Part shown: positions 1 through 5,611 of the stretch, piece by piece | How the letters are laid out: each line of letters starts with the position of its first letter | How positions within the stretch are numbered: position 1 is the stretch's first letter | Assembly: GCA_035276085.1 (NCBI GenBank) | Contig: DATELY010000275.1 | Coordinates: 1 to 5,730 of the forward strand | Source of the DNA: DATELY01 sp035276085 | GTDB taxonomy: Bacteria; Pseudomonadota; Gammaproteobacteria; Steroidobacterales; Steroidobacteraceae | Reading direction: 5' to 3' | Length of the DNA: 5,730 nucleotides | The notes under the pieces: generated by a model | Told to the model about the DNA's origin: nothing | What the model saw: the letters and a program-made list of their open reading frames with translations, nothing else | Databases searched by the model: none | Position numbers and translations under genes: made by a program

Positions 1-2
1 AG

Positions 3-1436
3 GGGAATGCGGGCCAGCAAAGCACGCGCCGGGCGCAGGACCGGGAGAGTGTGTCACAGGCGCTGGAGCGCATACGGCAAGTCGCGAGGCAACGGAAGAA
101 GGAACGGTTCACCTCGCTCTTCCACCATATCAGCGTTGAACTACTCCGGGTAGCATTCTTCGCCCTCAAGCGAGATGCCGCACCGGGTGTGGATGGGCTG
201 ACATGGCAGGACTACGAGGCAGACCTCGATCGCAAGATCGAGGACCTGCACGCCCGGGTCCATCGGGGAGCATATCGGGCTCTGCCGTCTCGGCGACATT
301 ACATACCGAAGGCGGATGGTCAGCAGCGCCCGCTCGCAATTGCCGCACTCGAAGACAAGATCGTCCAGAAGGCGGCATGCGCGGTGCTGAACGCGATCTA
401 CGAGGAAGACTTCCTCGGTTTCTCGTACGGGTACCGGCCCAAGCGCAGCCAGCACGATGTGCTGGACGCACTCATCACCGGAATCCACTGCACAAAGGTG
501 AACTATATTTTTGACGCGGACCTCCGAAGCTTCTTCGATTCTGTCAGCCAGCAATGGCTGATCCGTTTCCTGAAGCATCGGATCAATGACACACGCATGC
601 TCCGCCTGATCCAGAAATGGCTCAAGGCGGGTGTTCTGGAAGACGGGGTCTTGACCGTCAGTGATAGGGGGACCGGCCAAGGTTCGGTGATCTCACCACT
701 CCTTGCCAACGTTTACCTGCACTACGTGTTTGATCTCTGGGCCGAGCGATGGCGACATCGTGAGGCCGTGGGCAACGTGATTATCGTGCGATATGCCGAT
801 GACCTGATCATCGGGTTTGAGCTCGACAAAGATGCCCGCCGCTTCCAGGAAGCGATGTGCGACCGACTGAGGGAGTTCTCGCTGTCACTCCATCCGGAGA
901 AGACCCGTCTGATCGAGTTCGGCCGCTTCGCAGTGGAGCGCCGCGCTCATCGGCGGCTCGGAAAACCGGAGACCTTCAACTTTCTGGGCTTCACCTTCAT
1001 CTGCGGAACAAGCAGCGGCGGACAATTCCAGATCAAACGGAAAACCCGACGCGACCGCATGCGGGCGAAGCTCAAGGAAATTAAGGAGGAAATGCGACAG
1101 CGACGGCATCACTCAATCCCCGAACAGGGGCATTGGTTGAGGCAAGTTGTTACCGGCTTCTTTGCATACCACGCAGTGCCAACCAACATTTGGTCACTCG
1201 GCACGTTCCGTTTTCGGATCACCGACCTCTGGCGCCGCTCGCTAAGGCGGCGCAGTCAGAAGGACGGCACGACATGGAGACGGATCACGAAGCTGGCGAA
1301 TGACTTTCTCCCCAGGGCCTGCATCCTTCATCCCTGGCCCCAAGAGCGCTTCGCCGTCAAGAACCCGAGGTGGGAGCCGAGTGCCCGAATGGGGCCCGCT
1401 CGGTTCTGTGCGGGTTGCGCCGTGCAAGTGCGTTGA
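3..1436 (+). CDS. ltrA: Group II intron reverse transcriptase/maturase, N-terminally truncated by window edge
   Basis: This multifunctional intron protein helps its own intron RNA splice and copies it into DNA during retrohoming. Numbering from the GTG at 51, the reverse transcriptase fingers and palm run from about residue 20 to 320: PGVDG (45-49), the motif A aspartate D157 in DADLRSFFD, QGSVISP (210-216), the catalytic YADD box (248-251) and NFLGF (310-314). A maturase X domain follows to about residue 420. No HNH endonuclease or CxxC zinc region follows, so it is an endonuclease-lacking type. The frame is open upstream of the GTG to the window edge, and close relatives I recall have matching N-terminal residues there, so the true start is probably outside the window. 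All visible motifs are intact and there is no frameshift. The last 20 or so codons are also domain V and VI RNA. Confidence 0.95.
   Translation, partial: GNAGQQSTRRAQDRESVSQALERIRQVARQRKKERFTSLFHHISVELLRVAFFALKRDAAPGVDGLTWQDYEADLDRKIEDLHARVHRGAYRALPSRRHYIPKADGQQRPLAIAALEDKIVQKAACAVLNAIYEEDFLGFSYGYRPKRSQHDVLDALITGIHCTKVNYIFDADLRSFFDSVSQQWLIRFLKHRINDTRMLRLIQKWLKAGVLEDGVLTVSDRGTGQGSVISPLLANVYLHYVFDLWAERWRHREAVGNVIIVRYADDLIIGFELDKDARRFQEAMCDRLREFSLSLHPEKTRLIEFGRFAVERRAHRRLGKPETFNFLGFTFICGTSSGGQFQIKRKTRRDRMRAKLKEIKEEMRQRRHHSIPEQGHWLRQVVTGFFAYHAVPTNIWSLGTFRFRITDLWRRSLRRRSQKDGTTWRRITKLANDFLPRACILHPWPQERFAVKNPRWEPSARMGPARFCAGCAVQVR
1374..1407 (+). ncRNA. Group II intron domain V
   Basis: The 34-nt catalytic hairpin begins GAGCCGAG (1374-1381), which pairs perfectly with CTCGGTTC (1399-1406) and includes the conserved AGC triad (1375-1377) with its G-U pair. 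An upper stem GCCC (1383-1386) pairs with GGGC (1392-1395) around a GAATG loop, and the characteristic small bulge sits at about 1396-1398. Length, triad and GGTTC ending match the bacterial domain V consensus. It lies inside the maturase reading frame. Confidence 0.88.
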
Positions 1437-1444
1437 ACTCTGTC
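1410..1444 (+). ncRNA. Group II intron domain VI with probable branch-point A
   Basis: Directly after domain V, GGGT (1412-1415) can pair with ACTC (1437-1440) and TGCGC (1416-1420) with GTGCG (1428-1432). This leaves an unpaired TTGA (1433-1436) on the 3' side. A bulged adenosine there (1436) sits at the position of the lariat branch point, 7-8 bases before the expected 3' splice site. The pairing includes G-U pairs and was done by eye, so the fold and the exact 3' end are tentative. Confidence 0.55.
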
Positions 1445-1475
1445 GCCTGAGATGGCGGCCGCGGTAAAGCCTAGC

Positions 1476-1498
1476 CAAAGATATTTGAAATTTCTTTG
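1476..1498. repeat. Imperfect 23-bp palindrome
   Basis: Arms CAAAGA and TCTTTG flank an ATTT/AAAT inner arm with one T-T mismatch, centred on base 1487; ten of eleven positions pair. It is AT-rich compared with its surroundings. It lies between the intron 3' end and the stop of the minus-strand gene at 1520. No T-tract follows on either strand, so a classic terminator is unlikely. It could be a protein-binding site or a remnant of the intron target. Confidence 0.5.
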
Positions 1499-1519
1499 CT
1501 CCGCCGGTTAACGAACGAA

Positions 1520-1927
1520 CTATCCGAGCTTGGCGAGCTTTCGCGTTGGGTAGCCGGAGATGGCCGTCACCCGGCCACTGCGACCGTCGATATAGACGAA
1601 GGTGCCGCCCTCGAGGCGGTATTGCCCCTGCCACTCGATCGCGAAAGTGGTGTCGGTGTCCTCGATATGGATCGGTTCGGGATCGCCATCGCGCGCCAAT
1701 CGCGCGGCCAGGTGGTCGTGAGGATCGAGCAACCAGGCATCGCCAGTTTCGGTCGAGAAAAGAACCAATTGGCCAATGCTGACAATGCGGCCGTCATGCT
1801 CGGCGGCAAGATCCTGAATGTAGCGCACCTCGTCGGCAAGCCGAAAACTCTTGCCGTCCACCATACGTTTGCCCGGTCCCCGCTTAATCCTTGTCCGACC
1901 TGGTGCGCGTGTCGTGGGGTTGGCCAT
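1520..1927 (-). CDS. Small hypothetical protein, divergent from the downstream large gene
   Basis: About 135 residues with no signal peptide or membrane segment. A basic, Arg/Lys/Pro-rich N-terminal 25 residues (including RTRIKRGPGKR) precedes an acidic, probably beta-rich body with the segments IGQLVLFSTETGDAWLLDP, FAIEWQGQYRLEG and GRVTAISGYPT. I recall similar unnamed proteins in proteobacteria but no function. The ATG at 1927 is preferred because a GAAGAG lies 4 bases upstream. Alternatives are an in-frame GTG at 1939 and an ATG at 1864, the latter removing the basic tail. With the 1927 start, its start codon overlaps that of the plus-strand gene at 1926, so the two form a head-to-head pair. 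It may be a cargo or accessory gene of the neighbouring element; that is inference. Confidence 0.7.
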   Translation of the reverse strand: MANPTTRAPGRTRIKRGPGKRMVDGKSFRLADEVRYIQDLAAEHDGRIVSIGQLVLFSTETGDAWLLDPHDHLAARLARDGDPEPIHIEDTDTTFAIEWQGQYRLEGGTFVYIDGRSGRVTAISGYPTRKLAKLG

Positions 1928-3545
1928 GGAGCTCTTCACCCGCTTGTTCAGCCATTGGCTGGCGTTCGTCTATCACTGCTTCGACCGCATCGTCATTCAC
2001 GGCTACCTGACGGGTCTGTCCCGCCCCGAGCACGTGGTGCACTTCTTCCACGAGGTTGGCGGCGCGCCGGTGATCACCAAGGAGATCTTAAGCGAGCGCA
2101 CCAATCGCTACCAGAGCTGGGTTGAGGCTTTTGCCCGCAATCATCGCATCCCCATCGCCTGGGCCGAGAAGGGCGTCCGCAAGGAGGACTTTGTCCTGCG
2201 CTGGCAACGCCGCATGGTGCGAAAAAACGAGTACGGCGTCTATTTCATCTTCAAAAGCATGGAAGTGGGACCGACCTTCCGCATCGCAGTGCCGAAATAT
2301 CCCACCAACGATCCCAATTACCGCATCATCGCCAAGACCCGCAGCCGCTTCACGCACTACTACTTTTACATTCACGATCAGGTGCTTGGCCCGATCGTGA
2401 TGCGCGTGGGCTCGTTCGTTCCGTTCCAGACCACATACTACCTCAACGGCCATAGCTTCATTGAACATCAGCTCAAGGCTGCCAACGTCGACTTCCGCAA
2501 GCATGACAACGCGTTTCTCGCAGTCGGCGACGTGGCGGCACTGCAGGCCGCGGCCGATAAGCTCAGCCCGCAAATCATTCGCAAGCAGCTCGACTACTGG
2601 ACCTTCGTCCTCGGCCCGAAATTCTCCCCCAAGGAGCGCAAGCAGGTCAAACTCTCACGCATCTATGCGATCAGTCAGATCGAATACTGTTTCAACTTTG
2701 TCTTCAAGCGCAACTTTCCCATCCACAAGCTGTTCGAGCGAAGCTGTGAACTTGGCTTGTGGCGATTGACCGCGCACAAGATCGCCGAGGTGTTCGGCAC
2801 GCGCCTCAAGCGCAACCACCACGGCAAGCTCTTCACCGTCATCGATCAAGTCGAGCACGGCCATCACGTGTTCCGCGCCTACTTCCGCAATGCGGTGCTC
2901 AGGCAGTACCAGAAGTTCTCGATCTACCTGCGCAACGAGCTCTGCTCCAACAACCTCTACGATTTCGGCCTCAGAAAGGGGCTCGAACATCTCGATGAGG
3001 TCCGCCACAAGTTTAAGAGCATCATCGGCCGGTTCGCCGGTTTCCAGGCCCAGTGGCTCAACGTCCACACCGATTTTCCCTTGCTGCAGCGGATCTCCCT
3101 CCCAATCACCGTCGGCGCGGTCCGCCACCCCGGCATCAAGGTCCAGGACACCCGGATCATCCGCCTGCTCGAGGTCCTTTTGCACGCCGGCACCCAAGTC
3201 GGGGGCTGGACGGCGCGCCAGATCCACGAAGCCGTCCTCACCACCTTCGGCCTCTCGGCAGACGCCTACGGCCTCAACCAGCTCCGCTACGACCTGCGTA
3301 AACTCAGGGCGCACGGGCTCATCGAGCGTGACGGCGACCGCTACGCCTACCGCCTCACCGCAAAAGGCGTTCAGGTCGCCTTGCTGTTGCTGTTCTTCCA
3401 CAAGCGCCTGTGTGGACCGCTCGCCAACAGTCGCTTCCACCACCGCCCTGATCCGCAGCACCGGCCGGACAGCCGCCTCGAAGCCGCCTACCACCGCGCC
3501 GACAAAGCCATCGAACAAATCGTCGATCTCTTGGCGGCAGCCTGA
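1926..3545 (+). CDS. Uncharacterised 539-aa protein with C-terminal winged helix, paralogue of the gene at 3837
   Basis: Function is unknown, though I recall unnamed homologues in other bacteria. Visible elements in order: CFDRIV (18-23); an AF....IPI..A..G.RK segment near 70-90; HYYFYIHD (144-151); LNGHSFIE (173-180); YAISQIEYC.N near 250; Y-x-K-x5-R-x-E (Y328, K330, R336, E338) followed by CSNN; and a winged-helix-like domain at about 415-500 with GGWT (426-429) and YDLRKL (455-460), ending in a short tail with LAAA. All of these recur, several at identical spacing, in the gene at 3837, which shows common ancestry. ATG 1926 is chosen because the conserved N-terminal motif follows at once and GGGG (1916-1919) is a good ribosome site. 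The frame is open further upstream to 1851, but those codons are antisense to the minus-strand gene. There are no membrane segments and it is probably cytoplasmic and DNA-binding (inference). Confidence 0.9.
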   Translation: MELFTRLFSHWLAFVYHCFDRIVIHGYLTGLSRPEHVVHFFHEVGGAPVITKEILSERTNRYQSWVEAFARNHRIPIAWAEKGVRKEDFVLRWQRRMVRKNEYGVYFIFKSMEVGPTFRIAVPKYPTNDPNYRIIAKTRSRFTHYYFYIHDQVLGPIVMRVGSFVPFQTTYYLNGHSFIEHQLKAANVDFRKHDNAFLAVGDVAALQAAADKLSPQIIRKQLDYWTFVLGPKFSPKERKQVKLSRIYAISQIEYCFNFVFKRNFPIHKLFERSCELGLWRLTAHKIAEVFGTRLKRNHHGKLFTVIDQVEHGHHVFRAYFRNAVLRQYQKFSIYLRNELCSNNLYDFGLRKGLEHLDEVRHKFKSIIGRFAGFQAQWLNVHTDFPLLQRISLPITVGAVRHPGIKVQDTRIIRLLEVLLHAGTQVGGWTARQIHEAVLTTFGLSADAYGLNQLRYDLRKLRAHGLIERDGDRYAYRLTAKGVQVALLLLFFHKRLCGPLANSRFHHRPDPQHRPDSRLEAAYHRADKAIEQIVDLLAAA

Positions 3546-3574
3546 CCCCTACGTCCGCCCCTCCAGATCCAGAC

Positions 3575-3592
3575 TGCGCGCAGCTCCGCGCA
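3575..3592 (+). repeat. GC-rich hairpin after the first large gene
   Basis: TGCGCG (3575-3580) and CGCGCA (3587-3592) form a 6-bp stem with a 6-base loop, 30 bases past the stop at 3545. No T-run follows, so it is not a convincing intrinsic terminator; it may simply slow or protect the transcript 3' end. Confidence 0.4.
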
Positions 3593-3639
3593 ACCCCGCC
3601 GCTGCGTCGCGCACCGCAAACCCATCAATTTTGCCTGAA

Positions 3640-3651
3640 AATCAGCTGATT
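3640..3651. repeat. Perfect 12-bp palindrome, possible operator
   Basis: AATCAGCTGATT is a perfect dyad lying 8 bases upstream of a TTGACA hexamer (3660-3665). Such a symmetric site beside a possible promoter would suit a dimeric winged-helix protein, and both flanking genes encode one. Binding is inference only. Confidence 0.45.
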
Positions 3652-3659
3652 CCTCGCCC

Positions 3660-3687
3660 TTGACATCACCGTTGCGATCTTAATCTT
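3660..3687 (+). promoter_or_regulatory. Weak candidate promoter for the second large gene
   Basis: A consensus -35 hexamer TTGACA (3660-3665) is followed at 14-16 bases by only poor -10 candidates (TTAATC at 3680, AATCTT at 3682). It is correctly oriented and would give a 5' leader of about 145 bases containing the two hairpins at 3752-3796. The weak -10 makes this a guess. Confidence 0.22.
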
Positions 3688-3711
3688 CGCGTCACACACA
3701 ACAGCGATCTT
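3674..3711 (+). repeat. Two direct GCGATCTT octamers, 30 bp apart
   Basis: Identical GCGATCTT octamers start at 3674 and 3704, a spacing close to three helical turns, within the spacer between the two large genes. A truncated GCGATCT also forms the last bases of the window, inside a minus-strand reading frame, and is probably coincidental. Confidence 0.35.
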
Positions 3712-3751
3712 GTACTCGTCTACTCAAGGATTTTCCGATTAAGAATCTAGG

Positions 3752-3796
3752 CCCTTTTCCAGATTTCACTGGAAAAGGGAGGTTCGCTTCGCGAAC
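3752..3796 (+). ncRNA. Two adjacent strong hairpins upstream of the second large gene (structured leader or small RNA)
   Basis: The first hairpin has a perfect 11-bp stem, CCCTTTTCCAG (3752-3762) with CTGGAAAAGGG (3769-3779), and loop ATTTCA. Two bases later a perfect 6-bp stem, GTTCGC (3782-3787) with GCGAAC (3791-3796), closes a TTC loop. A weaker GCAG/CTGC stem (3802-3815) follows. No T-tract follows either hairpin, and the first is about 205 bases beyond the preceding stop, so it is not a normal terminator. The block ends 40 bases before the ATG at 3837, whose ribosome site is poor. A 5' leader structure, a separate small RNA, or an element-end structure recognised by the protein are all possible. 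The pairing is certain; the function is not. Confidence 0.55.
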
Positions 3797-3836
3797 AGCT
3801 AGCAGAGACCGCTGCGAATCTGGCTAACCATCGGGC

Positions 3837-5501
3837 ATGACCACACAACCCGATGACCTTTCTCAATACTACGCCGAGCTGTTGGAGGGGATCTACGATT
3901 GCGTGGATCGTATTGTCCTCAATGCCTTTTTCCCCATGGGGCAGACCGGCGGCGGCATGCGCAGCTGGTGGCGCAGCCTGCACGGTGACGACTCGCAACT
4001 GGATGACAAGCATCTGCGTGAGATGGCAGGGACATTCTCCCGCCGCTTGCACGCCTTCTGCGCCAAGCAAGGGATTCCGATCGTCGAGGCACAATCCGGG
4101 GAGCGAAAGCACGAGCTCGCCGAGCCGCACGTGCCCAAGGATCCGACATTTCGCGGCTTGTTCCTGGTGATCACCGGGAATGCGCCGGCGCCGATCTGGG
4201 AAGTCGAACGCAATGCCGCTGGGCAGATTACTGAGATTCGCCACCGCAAGAACTGGCCGTTCGTCAAGCATTACTACTTTCACATCATGGATCGCGAGTG
4301 GGGGCATGTGACGATCCGCATGTGCGGCTATCCCCCCTTCGGTGCCCAGCTGATCTTGAACGGCCACGAGTGGGTTGAACGCGAGGCCCGGCGCAAGTGC
4401 CTGACAGCGGTCAAGGACGGCAACTGCTTTGTCGAGGGCAGTGATTTCGACGCGGTCAACCGCCTAGCAGCGAAATTGCAGCGCCCAGAAACCATCGGCC
4501 GCTTACGCGAGCTATGCGAGCGGTGGATCTACTCTACCTGCCTCTGCTTTGCGCTCGTCCATGAGGAGCAAAAGCGCAGCGCCTTTGCGTATCAGTATTC
4601 GGTGTTTCAGTTGGAGCTCAGTCGCAATCTCTTGTTCTTGCGCGGAACAACGATGAACGAGGTGTACCAAAAGCTCATCGACCGTACGCGCGCGCCTTTG
4701 GATCTGAAGCAGGTCAAGACCATCTTCGGCTTCTCGCATCGCCCGCACAAGAGCGCAAAGCGGGGACGCGAAGCGGTCCAGGTGGTCAAGGCCGTAGAGG
4801 CGCACAGCTATGACTTGACCGTGTTCAAGGTGAAGTGGGGGAACCTGACGCTGAAAATCTACGACAAGGGCGGACGCGTGCTGCGCGTCGAGGTGGTCGC
4901 CCACAACGTCAAGGATTTGCGCGCCGGCAAAGTCCTGGACAAGTTATCCGAGTTGCTCAAACGCATGCGCGAGATGCTCGTCAGATTCCTGGGTACGGTG
5001 CAGGCCGCGCACGTTGCGTTCCTGGACGGAGGCGCCTTTGAGCGTTGGAGCAAGCCAACACAGCGCGGCACCCGGCGATTGGCGGGCATTGATCTCAATA
5101 AAGCTCGCAACCGTCACGTGGTCGACGCGGTGGTCGCGCTCTCCACGCGGCCAGGCGGCTTCACCTTAGCGCAGCTGGCAGAAGCCGTGCAGCAGCGCGC
5201 AGGCCGTTCTGCCAAAGCCTATTCCTCACGCAATGCCGCCTACGATCTGGCAAAACTGAAGGGCAAGAAGCTCGTCCACCGCGTCAAGGGGTCGCGTCGT
5301 TACAAGGCCGATCCGTCCGGCGTCCGGGCCATGTGTGCCTACCTCATCCTGCGCGACAAGGTCATCAAACCGCTGCTTGCCGGGGTTGTGCGTCCCTTCG
5401 GTCGAGCGCCAAAGAACCAAAGCCCGGTCGATCAGCACTACGTCCGGCTCCGCGAGGAACTCAACCGAACCTTTGAAACCATCGGCCTTGCGGCGGCTTG
5501 A
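3837..5501 (+). CDS. Uncharacterised 554-aa protein with C-terminal winged helix, paralogue of the gene at 1926
   Basis: Same family as the preceding large gene, from a clearly different subgroup. Motifs in order: CVDRIV (22-27) followed by a Gly-rich MGQTGGG; AF....IPI..A..G.RK near 72-90; HYYFHIMD (145-152); LNGHEWVE (174-181); YQYSVFQLE.SRN near 254; Y-x-K-x5-R-x-E (Y342, K344, R350, E352) followed by AHN; GGFT (440-443) and YDLAKL (469-474) of a winged-helix-like domain at about 430-515; and an LAAA ending. The start is fixed by an in-frame TAA at 3825-3827 and the absence of another start before the conserved N-terminus. Only GGG one base before the ATG resembles a Shine-Dalgarno, so translation may be weak or leader-controlled. 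The C-terminal part could attract an automatic MarR-like label, but the protein is far longer than such regulators. A role in DNA mobility or nucleic-acid processing is inference. Confidence 0.9.
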   Translation: MTTQPDDLSQYYAELLEGIYDCVDRIVLNAFFPMGQTGGGMRSWWRSLHGDDSQLDDKHLREMAGTFSRRLHAFCAKQGIPIVEAQSGERKHELAEPHVPKDPTFRGLFLVITGNAPAPIWEVERNAAGQITEIRHRKNWPFVKHYYFHIMDREWGHVTIRMCGYPPFGAQLILNGHEWVEREARRKCLTAVKDGNCFVEGSDFDAVNRLAAKLQRPETIGRLRELCERWIYSTCLCFALVHEEQKRSAFAYQYSVFQLELSRNLLFLRGTTMNEVYQKLIDRTRAPLDLKQVKTIFGFSHRPHKSAKRGREAVQVVKAVEAHSYDLTVFKVKWGNLTLKIYDKGGRVLRVEVVAHNVKDLRAGKVLDKLSELLKRMREMLVRFLGTVQAAHVAFLDGGAFERWSKPTQRGTRRLAGIDLNKARNRHVVDAVVALSTRPGGFTLAQLAEAVQQRAGRSAKAYSSRNAAYDLAKLKGKKLVHRVKGSRRYKADPSGVRAMCAYLILRDKVIKPLLAGVVRPFGRAPKNQSPVDQHYVRLREELNRTFETIGLAAA

Positions 5502-5520
5502 GAAATTCGCAAGACAGCGA

Positions 5521-5530
5521 CAACATGTTG
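5521..5530. repeat. Perfect 10-bp palindrome after the second large gene
   Basis: CAACATGTTG is a perfect dyad 19 bases beyond the stop at 5501, in the spacer between two convergent genes. A role as a protein site or element end is possible but unsupported. Confidence 0.3.
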
Positions 5531-5574
5531 GCGTTCGTTGTTCGATTAGCGCCTACATTCCGCACCCTCAGGGC

Positions 5575-5588
5575 GCACGACCTCGTGC
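5575..5588. repeat. Short inverted repeat between convergent genes
   Basis: GCACGA (5575-5580) and TCGTGC (5583-5588) are perfect arms separated by CC. An imperfect CCC/GGG hairpin lies just before it on the plus strand. The nearest T-run (5616-5622) is 27 bases away, inside the end of the minus-strand gene, so this is not a standard terminator, though it could weakly terminate either convergent transcript. Confidence 0.3.
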
Positions 5589-5611
5589 CGTAAACCTCTG
5601 ATTCGACTCAT

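Larger units (their letters stand above)
1..1444 (+). mobile_element. Group II intron, 3' portion (5' end outside the window)
   Basis: The stretch contains an intron-encoded reverse transcriptase/maturase followed by a recognisable domain V and a plausible domain VI, the hallmark order of a bacterial retroelement group II intron. Domains I-III, the 5' splice site and the start of domain IV must lie upstream of base 1. The 3' boundary is inferred: the likely branch adenosine is at 1436 and group II introns end 7 or 8 bases beyond it, which puts the junction near 1443-1446. The usual terminal A-pyrimidine is not obvious there, so the end is approximate. The 3' exon is non-coding DNA followed by the end of a minus-strand gene. 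Confidence 0.85.

Noticed and set aside
141..680. Antisense frame of 179 codons within the maturase
   Set aside because: It is a shadow of the reverse transcriptase domain on the other strand, with no independent support.
1851..1925. 25-codon N-terminal extension of the first large gene
   Set aside because: It is antisense to the small hypothetical gene. Starting at 1926 keeps the conserved N-terminus, has a good GGGG ribosome site, and matches the paralogue, whose CxDRIV motif is also near residue 20.
1496..2125. Plus-strand frame crossing the small minus-strand gene and the start of the large gene
   Set aside because: It overlaps two better-supported genes in other frames, turns low-complexity and Arg/Pro-rich at its end, and has no recognisable motif.
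2655..3518. Long antisense frame of 287 codons inside the first large gene
   Set aside because: It is fully antisense to a gene with strong conserved motifs. Its acidic, repetitive composition (E/V/A/D-rich) is what the complement of G/C-ending codons produces, and it shows no motif of its own.
2890..3663. Ser/Thr/Pro-rich plus-strand frame over the end of the first large gene
   Set aside because: It is an out-of-frame reading of GC-rich codons with biased low-complexity composition and no motifs.
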